Source of the DNA: Fusobacteriaceae bacterium
GTDB taxonomy: Bacteria; Fusobacteriota; Fusobacteriia; Fusobacteriales; Fusobacteriaceae
Assembly: GCA_016938425.1 (NCBI GenBank)
Contig: JAFGUR010000050.1
Location: forward strand, 1-9,697
Direction: 5' to 3'
DNA length: 9,697 nt
Part shown: piece by piece, positions 1 through 5,708 of the stretch
Layout of the letters: each line of letters begins with the position of its first letter
Position numbering within the stretch: the stretch's first letter is position 1
The notes under the pieces: model-generated
The model's database searches: none
Seen by the model: only the letters and a program-made list of their open reading frames with translations
Told to the model about the DNA's origin: nothing
Program-made: the position numbers and the translations under genes

Positions 1-30
1 ATAATTGTTACTAAATCTGACTTTTGTAGT

Positions 31-75
31 CCTTCTCCTAATTTTAGGAGAAGGTGCCAAAGGCGGATGAGGTTA
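31..75 (+). repeat. REP-like hairpin repeat
   Basis: A perfect 10-bp inverted repeat (CCTTCTCCTA at 31-40, TAGGAGAAGG at 45-54) with a 4-nt loop is followed by TGCCAAAGGCGGATGAGG, which contains a second mini-stem GCC-AAA-GGC. This arrangement resembles extragenic palindromic repeats scattered through many bacterial genomes; the resemblance is from memory, and copy number cannot be judged from one window. It lacks a T-run, so a repeat is more likely than a terminator. Confidence 0.5.
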
Positions 76-126
76 AACAAACAATTTGTATTCAACTGAA
101 TTACTTGAATGAAACTCCTTAAATTG

Positions 127-200
127 ATGACATTGGGGCGGAGCCCGAGCCCACGGCAAGGACTCCGTCCTCACCACTCCTGTAAAACCAATAAAAATCT
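127..200 (-). repeat. GC-rich dispersed repeat, copy 1
   Basis: Read on the minus strand this block (TGGTTTTACAGGAGTGG, then a gap, then GGGCTCCGCCCC) aligns by eye along about 60 nt with the core of the MITE-like element at 3941-4001 (TGGTTTTAGAAGAGTGG, then GGGCTACGTCCCGC). It is far richer in GC than its surroundings and contains a small hairpin, GGGC-GGA-GCCC at 136-146. The terminal inverted repeats that flank the other copy are not visible here. Confidence 0.55.
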
Positions 201-214
201 TATTTGGTATTATT

Positions 215-238
215 TTATCTGTATACAGATAATTTTTT
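215..238 (+). terminator. Palindrome with T-run, weak terminator candidate
   Basis: The perfect 18-bp palindrome TTATCTGTATACAGATAA (215-232) can form a 7-bp stem with a TATA loop and is followed on the plus strand by six T (233-238). This would suit a terminator for a plus-strand gene left of the window, but the stem is AT-rich and short. It could equally be a protein-binding palindrome. Confidence 0.25.
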
Positions 239-368
239 AGTTTTGTAGCTAGCTATTTTTTATTAAATTAGTTCCCATCAATCGTTGATTTTGCGTAACG
301 AAGTCGAGGTATGGCTAGTTCTTTGATTAAAGTTTGAGAGTGAACACCCAAAAGGGGCTTGTGTGAGA

Positions 369-1382
369 TTAATAATTTTTATTTCGGGTAAGTAGTATTT
401 CAGGAAAAATTCTGTTTATACATAGTTCTTTTAATCCTAAAATTAAGTCGTCAGTATAATTTGTTGTAAGATAAATTGCGGGTCTAAGAGTATTTGGAAG
501 CGAATTCGAACAAAGACTACTTATTTGATTAATATGTTTTTCGGTTAAAAAATTTCCGCTTAAAATAAAGCAAGTCGGATTTAAAACAGCTGACATAATT
601 TCTATTAATTCAGCGGAATTTTTGCAGAAATTATCAAAATCATTGTAAATATTCTTATTCCATAAAACATGCTTAATATTAGAAATTTCTCCGGCACAAT
701 TTGTTTGTCCTTTATAAAGTTTATTGTTTAATAATAGAGCCGAACCAGGTGGATAAGATTCGGGAAAATAAATATAAACAGTTCCAAGGTTATTATTTCC
801 ACCTTTTCTTTTGTTAAATCCTATGGCTGCAGAGTTGACATCATTTTCTATTACTACTGGAATTTCAAGCTCTTTTGTTAAATTCAGACCTTCAAGACAA
901 GAATAATCCGAAAAAGTTATTGTATCGTTTTCATTAGTTCCTGCATTACCAAATCCAACAACTTTTATTTTTGGAAATCTGCCTAGCATTTCTTTAATAA
1001 TATTTTTAATATTATTCAGATTAATTTTATTAACAGCTCTTTCTTCTTTCCAAAGATTTGTTTTACCCAGGTTTGAAACACAAATACTAAAATATGTGAT
1101 GTTATTTTTCTCAAAAGGAAAAAGCATTAGACAATGAAAAAAATCAAAATTATATGAGTATTCTTTCGCAGGTCTTCCGCCTGTTGATTTACCTTGGTTT
1201 ATTTCCAATATTTCGTTTTGAGCCAATAATTCGTTCAAAATAGTTCCTACAGTAGCACTGGTTAAACCTGTTTCTTTTGCCAAACTTGGTTTTGTTGCAA
1301 AGGGATTATTTTTAATTGCTTCTCTTATAATGTTAATATTAACTTCTTTTATTGCAATAGAATTTCCTTTTAATTTTTCCAC
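369..1382 (-). CDS. ROK-family transcriptional regulator (NagC/XylR type)
   Basis: Probable sugar-responsive DNA-binding regulator of 337 aa. An N-terminal winged helix-turn-helix lies at about residues 15-63 (LAKETGLTSATVGTILNEL) and ends in the GGRPA signature at 68-72. The rest is a ROK/actin-like sugar-binding fold, with ENDVN at 179-183 and AGEI at 230-233. The ATP-binding glycine motifs are degenerate (GFGNAGT at 143-149, no GTGIGGG) and the usual ROK zinc motif CxCGxxGCxE is missing, so it should be a repressor without kinase activity. The start is GTG, 4 nt after AAGGAG (1387-1392). It is divergent from the PHP hydrolase, and CTTTATAAAA motifs lie in both leaders, suggesting autoregulation and control of the neighbour. 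The effector sugar cannot be read from the sequence. Family call is firm; target and ligand are inferred. Confidence 0.88.
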   Translation of the reverse strand: MEKLKGNSIAIKEVNINIIREAIKNNPFATKPSLAKETGLTSATVGTILNELLAQNEILEINQGKSTGGRPAKEYSYNFDFFHCLMLFPFEKNNITYFSICVSNLGKTNLWKEERAVNKINLNNIKNIIKEMLGRFPKIKVVGFGNAGTNENDTITFSDYSCLEGLNLTKELEIPVVIENDVNSAAIGFNKRKGGNNNLGTVYIYFPESYPPGSALLLNNKLYKGQTNCAGEISNIKHVLWNKNIYNDFDNFCKNSAELIEIMSAVLNPTCFILSGNFLTEKHINQISSLCSNSLPNTLRPAIYLTTNYTDDLILGLKELCINRIFPEILLTRNKNY

Positions 1383-1389
1383 AGTACTC

Positions 1390-1411
1390 CTTTATAAAAA
1401 ACTTTGTAAAA
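1390..1411. promoter_or_regulatory. Tandem half-sites in the ROK gene leader
   Basis: CTTTATAAAA (1390-1399) is followed two bases later by CTTTGTAAAA (1402-1411), one mismatch from the first. The same decamer builds the palindrome in front of the divergent PHP gene (1528-1550). The sites lie between the regulator's -10 box and its GTG start, and the first touches the Shine-Dalgarno region. They are candidate autoregulatory operators. Confidence 0.45.
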
Positions 1412-1427
1412 ATAGTTTATTAAGTGA

Positions 1428-1456
1428 ATAATAGCATAGGTTTTTTTTATGGTCAA
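1428..1456 (-). promoter_or_regulatory. Sigma-70-type promoter of the ROK regulator
   Basis: On the minus strand, TTGACC (1456-1451) and TATTAT (1433-1428) are separated by exactly 17 nt. This places transcription start near 1421, about 40 nt before the GTG start. Both boxes differ by one base from consensus. Confidence 0.7.
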
Positions 1457-1486
1457 TAGAAAAAAATAGTAGAAATTAATTTAATG

Positions 1487-1516
1487 TTGACAGTGTTTTG
1501 TTGTAGGATATATAAT
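1487..1516 (+). promoter_or_regulatory. Consensus promoter of the PHP hydrolase gene
   Basis: TTGACA (1487-1492) and TATAAT (1511-1516) are both perfect consensus boxes with an 18-nt spacer. Expected transcription start is about 1523, so the palindrome at 1528-1550 lies at the start of the transcript, a classic roadblock or repressor position. A promoter this strong probably needs a repressor. Confidence 0.8.
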
Positions 1517-1527
1517 TAATAGAATCA

Positions 1528-1550
1528 CTTTATAAAACAATTTTATAAAG
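1528..1550. promoter_or_regulatory. Candidate ROK operator palindrome
   Basis: A perfect inverted repeat of 10-bp arms, CTTTATAAAA (1528-1537) and TTTTATAAAG (1541-1550), with CAA between. It sits immediately downstream of a consensus promoter, and its half-site recurs in the leader of the divergent ROK regulator gene. As RNA it is a weak AT-rich hairpin with no T-run, so an operator is more likely than a terminator. Binding by the ROK protein is inferred. Confidence 0.55.
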
Positions 1551-1568
1551 TCTAGGAGGAGGTATTTT

Positions 1569-2399
1569 ATGTTTGCAGATTATCATGTTCATACATCTTT
1601 TAGCGATGACTCGGATTACCCAATGGAAGATGTAATAAAAAAGGCTATTGAATTAGGATTGGAAGAGTTATGTTTTACCGAACATGTAGATTACGGAGTA
1701 AAGAATGACTGGTTCGATGAAATAGGTTACAAAAAAATAATCGGGAAAAGAGTATATAACTGTAATTATAATGAATATATAAAGGAATTTGAAAAATGTA
1801 AAAAAAAATATAATGATAAAATTAATTTGAAATTTGGAATTGAATTTGGGATGCAAGAACATACTATTTCAAAGTTTCAAAGAGATTTTGAAAAGTATGA
1901 TTTCGACTTTATAATTTTATCCTGCCATCAGGTAGAAGATAAAGAATTTTTCATTTATAAATTTCAAGAGGGGAAAACACAAGAGGAATATAATTTGAGA
2001 TACTATCAAGAAATATTGAAAGTTATAAGGAAATATAAGAACTATAGTGTGCTTGGACACTTGGATTTGATAAAGCGGTATGATAAAATCGGAGAATACC
2101 CTTTTGAAAAATCCAAAGAAATTATAACAGAAATATTGAAAGAAGTAATAAAGGATGGTAAAGGAATAGAAGTAAACACATCAAATTTTAGGTATAAACT
2201 TCCTGATTTGACACCTTCCAGAGATATATTAAAACTTTATAAAGAATTAGGAGGAACAATTATCACAATAGGTTCTGATTCTCATAAAGAAGAACATCTA
2301 GCGCATAAAATACCTGAGATTAAGAAAGAACTCAAAAAAATGGGATATAATGAATTTTATACTTTTGACAAAATGAAAGCAGTGAGGAATGAATTGTAG
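1569..2399 (+). CDS. PHP-domain phosphatase, histidinol-phosphatase (HisJ/HisK) family
   Basis: Full-length 276-aa PHP-fold metal-dependent phosphoesterase. Family metal ligands are visible in order: HVH (H6, H8), TEHVD (E38, H39), GIEFG (E92), LSCH (H120), GHLD (H164), IEVNTS (E201) and GSDSH (D237, H239). In the family this trinuclear metal site hydrolyses L-histidinol phosphate. No other histidine-biosynthesis gene is present, and the divergent ROK regulator hints at a link to sugar metabolism, so a sugar-phosphate or other phosphomonoester substrate is possible. The start is fixed by TCTAGGAGGAGGT a few bases upstream and a consensus promoter. It appears to be monocistronic, although I see no clear terminator after it. 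Family assignment is secure; the substrate is not. Confidence 0.88.
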   Translation: MFADYHVHTSFSDDSDYPMEDVIKKAIELGLEELCFTEHVDYGVKNDWFDEIGYKKIIGKRVYNCNYNEYIKEFEKCKKKYNDKINLKFGIEFGMQEHTISKFQRDFEKYDFDFIILSCHQVEDKEFFIYKFQEGKTQEEYNLRYYQEILKVIRKYKNYSVLGHLDLIKRYDKIGEYPFEKSKEIITEILKEVIKDGKGIEVNTSNFRYKLPDLTPSRDILKLYKELGGTIITIGSDSHKEEHLAHKIPEIKKELKKMGYNEFYTFDKMKAVRNEL

Positions 2400-2528
2400 A
2401 ATGATGATTTGAATTAAAAATAATGACATATTTTAAATGTTTGATGGTTTAGAAAAAATGACAGTAGTTATTTAAGATATTATAAAAATAATAGACTTGT
2501 AGTATGATGTTCTTAAAATTTAAAAAAC

Positions 2529-2557
2529 TTGTAAATAGTAAAAAAATATTGTATAAT
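2529..2557 (+). promoter_or_regulatory. Promoter of the DUF805 gene
   Basis: TTGTAA (2529-2534) and a perfect TATAAT (2552-2557) are separated by 17 nt within the AT-rich 237-bp gap after the PHP gene. This gives a leader of about 70 nt before the ATG at 2637. I see nothing else distinctive in this gap. Confidence 0.6.
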
Positions 2558-2636
2558 ATGCATAGCAATTTATGTATATTTAATTTCTAAAAAGATATTA
2601 ATAAAATAAAATTGTTATATTTTTAAGGAGGCTTTT

Positions 2637-2945
2637 ATGAATTATATGTTTTTACCATTACAAAAATACTTTGAAATTAATGGGAGATCTAGAAGAAAAG
2701 AATTTTGGTTATTTAGTTTATTATCTGCAATAGTTGCGGGAGTTTTAGGACAAATTCCTTTAATTGGTGCTATAGTGTCGTTGGCTTTTATTATTCCGGG
2801 ATGGACTGTTGGAATAAGAAGAATGCATGATGTAGGGAAAAGTGGTTGGTTTATATTGATACCATTTTATAATATTTATTTGTGTTTTATAGATAGCGAA
2901 TCAGGTACGAATAAATATGGAGAAAACCCTAAATTACAAGGGTAA
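2637..2945 (+). CDS. DUF805 family small membrane protein
   Basis: A 102-aa integral membrane protein of the DUF805 (YhaH/YhaI-like) family, whose biochemical role is unknown. Family marks are present: the GRSRRKEFW segment at 16-24, PGWTVGIRRMHDVGKSGWF at 54-72 and the C-terminal GTNKYGENP at 90-98. Three hydrophobic segments lie at about 23-41, 42-60 and 70-86. The length is normal for the family, so it is intact. AAGGAGG stands a few bases before the ATG. It has its own promoter and is followed by a strong terminator, so it is probably transcribed alone. The next gene also encodes a membrane protein, but nothing ties the two functionally. Confidence 0.88.
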   Translation: MNYMFLPLQKYFEINGRSRRKEFWLFSLLSAIVAGVLGQIPLIGAIVSLAFIIPGWTVGIRRMHDVGKSGWFILIPFYNIYLCFIDSESGTNKYGENPKLQG

Positions 2946-2960
2946 GAATAATTAATATAT

Positions 2961-2992
2961 AAATGATTAAGCCACAGGCTTAATCATTTTTT
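2961..2992 (+). terminator. Intrinsic terminator after the DUF805 gene
   Basis: A perfect 13-bp stem (AAATGATTAAGCC at 2961-2973, GGCTTAATCATTT at 2977-2989) with a 3-nt loop ACA. The T-run spans 2987-2992. It lies 16 nt beyond the stop codon and also has A residues on its 5' side, so it may work in both directions. Confidence 0.85.
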
Positions 2993-3011
2993 ATAAAACC
3001 TCATTATTTAA

Positions 3012-3017
3012 TATAAT
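3012..3017 (+). promoter_or_regulatory. Possible -10 box for the membrane-protein gene
   Basis: A perfect TATAAT stands 32 nt before the preferred ATG (3049), but the region 17-18 nt upstream (TTTTTA, in the terminator tail) is a poor -35. The terminator before it implies that a promoter must lie here; this is the best candidate. Confidence 0.35.
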
Positions 3018-3048
3018 GTTAAAATTAAATTTTCAGTTAGGAGATTAC

Positions 3049-3900
3049 ATGTTTTTTGAAAATTCGTTAAACGGCTTTATTTATTTGCTAAAATTAAATG
3101 CTAAAAATAAAAAGATAATTTTATATACTATTATAGGAATATTTATTTCTGTTGTTTTATTAGCGGGATTAATTAATCAATTATTTGGTTCCATAGAAAA
3201 TTTTAACTATTTTATGGATTTGGAAAGCGATAATGATATTCTATCATCAAAATTTGAAAGCTTATCGGTAATAATAATTATATTTGCTTACGCTTTAATA
3301 ACTAGTACATTCCACTATTGTTTTAGTGTATTTCAAATAAACGAAACCATAAAAATGATAGATGCTCAAGAGGATATAACGTATAGAAAACTAAGTGTAT
3401 GGAAATCTGTTTGGTTAGATATTAAAATTGGTTTAAGTATGCTTGGAGTAATGTTTATTCCTTCATTTTTTATAGGTTTAACTGTTAGGAACGAATTGTT
3501 TACGGTTTTAATTATTACTTTATTATTTTTGACACTTATACCACTATTAGTGATTAGACTCTCTTTGTACAAAATTACTTACACTATCGGAATGGAAGAC
3601 CATTGTTTGAGAAGCAGTTTTTCTTTAACCAAAAATAATTTTTGGAAAATGTTTGGAATATTTATTGTGGTTTCTACTTTGCAAAGTGTTGTTTCAGGAT
3701 TTTTAATGAGTTTTTCATTGATTTTTAGCGGGTATATAATGCTAATACTATTATTGATAGGAATATCATTTTTATATTTTTTAAATATTTCTATGGTAAC
3801 TTTATTACCTATTTCAATATATTATAGTCTAATAAACGGGAAACCATTATCGGAACCGAAGTTAGTTAATATAAATAATGGGATTGAAGAGATTAATTAA
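3049..3900 (+). CDS. Polytopic membrane protein of unknown function
   Basis: I do not recognise a characterised family. I choose the ATG at 3049 (283 aa, MFFENSLNGF) because TTAGGAGA lies 5 nt before it; an in-frame ATG at 3016 has no ribosome binding site and overlaps the likely -10 box. Hydrophobic segments fall at about 22-44, 72-95, 124-145, 149-172, 200-222 and 226-262, giving six or seven membrane spans, with a polar stretch at 46-71 and a short polar tail. The segment SSFSLTKNNFWKMFGIF (189-205) resembles the repeated 'LTK..FWK.F' pattern of bacterial membrane proteins related to the glycerophosphodiesterase membrane domain or DUF975; this is a loose impression. No catalytic or transport motif is visible. 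The stop codon directly abuts the MITE-like insertion. Confidence 0.75.
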   Translation: MFFENSLNGFIYLLKLNAKNKKIILYTIIGIFISVVLLAGLINQLFGSIENFNYFMDLESDNDILSSKFESLSVIIIIFAYALITSTFHYCFSVFQINETIKMIDAQEDITYRKLSVWKSVWLDIKIGLSMLGVMFIPSFFIGLTVRNELFTVLIITLLFLTLIPLLVIRLSLYKITYTIGMEDHCLRSSFSLTKNNFWKMFGIFIVVSTLQSVVSGFLMSFSLIFSGYIMLILLLIGISFLYFLNISMVTLLPISIYYSLINGKPLSEPKLVNINNGIEEIN

Positions 3901-3907
3901 AAAAATA

Positions 3908-4075
3908 GTAACTACTCAGGCATCATTGATATATTAAAATTATGGTTTTAGAAGAGTGGCGAGGAGTAGTCCTTGGCGAGGGAGCGGGCTACGTCCCGCA
4001 AATACCCATCCTCTCGCGCCGAAGGCGCGCATAAAAGTTTGATATTTCAAGTTTTTTTAATACCTGAGTAGTTAC
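3908..4075. mobile_element. MITE-like element with 13-bp TIRs and 8-bp target duplication
   Basis: The 168-bp element has perfect 13-bp terminal inverted repeats: GTAACTACTCAGG at 3908-3920 and CCTGAGTAGTTAC at 4063-4075. It is flanked by the same octamer on both sides, AAAAAATA at 3900-3907 and 4076-4083, consistent with an 8-bp target-site duplication, although the A-rich sequence makes chance possible. Ends beginning GTAA plus 8-bp duplications are the pattern described for IS66-family elements, so it may be a non-autonomous relative. It has no coding capacity. The GC-rich core holds two perfect hairpins, GCGGG/CCCGC (3984-3999) and CGCGCC-GAA-GGCGCG (4015-4029), and its left core is related to the repeat at 127-200. 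It lies between two convergent genes and may act on their 3' ends. Confidence 0.7.
3941..4001 (+). repeat. GC-rich dispersed repeat, copy 2 (inside the MITE)
   Basis: This part of the element aligns by eye with the reverse complement of 127-200. Shared blocks include TGGTTTTA, GAGTGG, GAGGA, TCCTTG and GGGCT.CG.CCC. Finding it inside terminal repeats here but without them at 127-200 means that either the core is an older repeat captured by the element or copy 1 has lost its ends. Confidence 0.5.
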
Positions 4076-4098
4076 AAAAAATACAAATATTTGAATCA

Positions 4099-4482
4099 CT
4101 ATTTGTTCTTATTTTCTTCCGAATATCTTTGAAATTCAAATTTTAACATTTTCATTGTTTGTTCATCTATTTTTAATAAACCCATTTCATATTTATGACA
4201 AAATTCGTCATATTCGGCTTTATTTTTTATACTGTATTTATATTTTTCCATTATTTTCATCAAATTTTCATAATGATTCATTGTATTCTTTGAAATTTGA
4301 TTATTTTCTTCTTTTTCATATTGATTTTCATTATTTGATTGTAATTTGGATTCGTTGCCCGATTGAGTACCGGAGTTTCCGGAATTAGAGCCATTGCCTG
4401 CTGAACCGGAATTACTACTTCCTTTACCGGCATAGATTCCAAAAGTTAATAATACAAATAATAATGCTATTACTTTTTTCAT
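4099..4482 (-). CDS. Small secreted Gly/Ser/Asn-rich protein, hypothetical
   Basis: No family recognised. I start it at the ATG at 4482 (127 aa), because GGGGTGG precedes that ATG by 5 nt and the product then begins with a classical signal peptide (MKKVIALLFVLLTFGIYA, cleavage near residue 18). An upstream in-frame ATG at 4524 lacks a ribosome binding site. The mature chain has a low-complexity Gly/Ser/Asn linker (about 19-45), an acidic Asn/Gln/Glu stretch (46-65), then a charged, probably helical domain (about 67-127) with a single cysteine (C95). There is no lipobox cysteine. It follows the polyferredoxin gene by 45 nt on the same strand and may share its transcript, although TATAAT at about 4508-4503 could be a separate -10 box. 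An exported or cell-surface role is inferred from the signal peptide only. Confidence 0.7.
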   Translation of the reverse strand: MKKVIALLFVLLTFGIYAGKGSSNSGSAGNGSNSGNSGTQSGNESKLQSNNENQYEKEENNQISKNTMNHYENLMKIMEKYKYSIKNKAEYDEFCHKYEMGLLKIDEQTMKMLKFEFQRYSEENKNK

Positions 4483-4527
4483 ATAAACCACCCCACTCAT
4501 ATTATACTTTATTAATGAAACCAAAAC

Positions 4528-5694
4528 TTATTTTTTACTCTCCAAAATTTTAGCCACGGTTTCTCTAACAACTTCTTCATCTACTTTCTTATCTGACGAA
4601 GATAATAATTCACTTATTTTTTTGATTCTTGTATCTTCGGGAACCTGTTTTATAGTAATTCCTAGTTCATCATATAGAACCTCTATATCAATCTTATAAA
4701 TATCAGAAATTTCTTTTAATGTCATAAATCCTTTGATGTTTTCGGGAGCTAGTTTATCATCTATTTTTGCAATCTCTTCCAATGTTTTATTTGTTTTCCA
4801 ATATCCGGAAATATGTCCTATCCCTGCTGTTCCCAAGTAAATTACAAGTCCAAAAATTGCGATAATTATAGGTTTAATTGATTTGTTTTTTATATGAGTT
4901 TTAAGAGTTCCTTTATTTGTAGGACAAACTGTCACACATTCCAAACAAGAAATACATTCTGCAGAATCAACCTGATTAATACCAGATACATTAATATTTA
5001 CGGGACATTTTTTATTACATAAATTACAATGAATACAAGTACTATTTTCTCTTTTTATTTTAAAAATACTTATTTTTGAAATTATTCCTAAGAAAGCTCC
5101 TAAAGGACAGGCATATTTACAGAAAAATCTATCGTAGAACATAGATGCAATTAAAGATATGATTAAAACGGAAAAACCTATGGCAAATTCACCCCAAAGT
5201 TCCTTAAACCCGGCCGGAATATGTGAATAAGCTGCAAAAGGGTCATAAGGTCTTATTACTAATGTTCCTGTTTTCCAAGTGAAATAGAGTATAATGACTA
5301 ATAATATATATTTTAAATATCTTAAAATCTTATCTAATTTATAATTAAGGTTAAATCTTTTTTTAAATATTTTTAACCCTAATTTTCCAAATAGTTCCTG
5401 CATAGTTCCCAATGCACAAATCCAACCGCAAAAATATCTTCCCACAATAATAGTTGAAATAATTGCTCCTATTAAGAGAACAAGAGCTGACCAATCGATT
5501 TTATCTATAAATTTCCCTGTAGCAACTAACTTATAAATAGATTCTATGGCTCCAAAGGGGCAAATGGAATCTACAGGAGGACTTCCCGAAGGTCCTCCTC
5601 CTAATATTTGATGTCTAAACCCTGCGATTGTAACAAGTATTAAAAAAAATAACTGTGAAATTAATCTAAATATTTGTATTTTACTTTTTTTCAT
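4528..5694 (-). CDS. Membrane polyferredoxin, NapH/NosR/YccM-like 4Fe-4S protein
   Basis: A 388-aa membrane-bound electron-transfer protein. Hydrophobic spans lie at about 10-27, 68-85, 125-140, 170-187 and 273-292. Two membrane-associated Cys motifs of the Fer4_5 type are seen, FCGWICALG (C89, C93) and FCKYACPLG (C192, C196), plus an SICPFG motif (C45). Two classical [4Fe-4S] motifs CxxCxxCxxxCP follow at 220-231 and 247-258. A soluble tail (about 300-388; GFMTLKEISDIYKIDIEVLYDELGI) resembles the C-terminal domain of clostridial homologues. Family members such as NapH and NosR pass electrons between the quinone or ferredoxin pool and extracytoplasmic redox partners. GGAGGAGG precedes the ATG, and the gene starts 14 nt after the DUF2202 gene, so the exported DUF2202 protein is a plausible partner (inference). 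Family secure, partner unknown. Confidence 0.85.
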   Translation of the reverse strand: MKKSKIQIFRLISQLFFLILVTIAGFRHQILGGGPSGSPPVDSICPFGAIESIYKLVATGKFIDKIDWSALVLLIGAIISTIIVGRYFCGWICALGTMQELFGKLGLKIFKKRFNLNYKLDKILRYLKYILLVIILYFTWKTGTLVIRPYDPFAAYSHIPAGFKELWGEFAIGFSVLIISLIASMFYDRFFCKYACPLGAFLGIISKISIFKIKRENSTCIHCNLCNKKCPVNINVSGINQVDSAECISCLECVTVCPTNKGTLKTHIKNKSIKPIIIAIFGLVIYLGTAGIGHISGYWKTNKTLEEIAKIDDKLAPENIKGFMTLKEISDIYKIDIEVLYDELGITIKQVPEDTRIKKISELLSSSDKKVDEEVVRETVAKILESKK

Positions 5695-5708
5695 AATCCT
5701 CCTCCTAT

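Larger units (their letters stand above)
1..368. other. Gene-free repeat-bearing intergenic region
   Basis: I see no credible gene in this stretch downstream of the ROK regulator. It holds a REP-like hairpin (31-75), a GC-rich dispersed repeat (about 127-200), an 18-bp palindrome followed by six T (215-238), and a short GC-richer patch (about 290-315, with GCGTAACGAAGTCGAGG) of unknown meaning. The sequence just beyond the ROK stop can form a small bulged CCC/GGG hairpin around 335-358 without a T-run, so I do not call a terminator for the regulator there. Confidence 0.7.

Noticed and set aside
1..368. CRISPR array, tRNA or degraded gene in the left intergenic region
   Set aside because: The repeats are single and unlike each other, no cloverleaf can be drawn, and no long frame with codon-like composition exists.
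1668..1862. Open frame antisense to the PHP hydrolase gene
   Set aside because: It lies wholly inside a well-supported gene, has a Phe/Ile-rich shadow composition, and matches no family I know.
3016..3048. Upstream ATG extension of the polytopic membrane protein
   Set aside because: No ribosome binding site; the ATG overlaps a likely -10 box, whereas TTAGGAGA precedes the ATG at 3049.
3366..3572. Minus-strand open frame inside the polytopic membrane protein gene
   Set aside because: Shadow frame; no ribosome binding site and no recognisable domain.
4084..4093. CAAATATTTG palindrome as terminator for the secreted-protein gene
   Set aside because: A 10-bp AT-only palindrome cannot form a stable hairpin, despite the following T-run on the minus strand.
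4155..4388. Plus-strand open frame opposite the small secreted protein
   Set aside because: The minus-strand frame has a ribosome binding site and a signal peptide; this one has neither.
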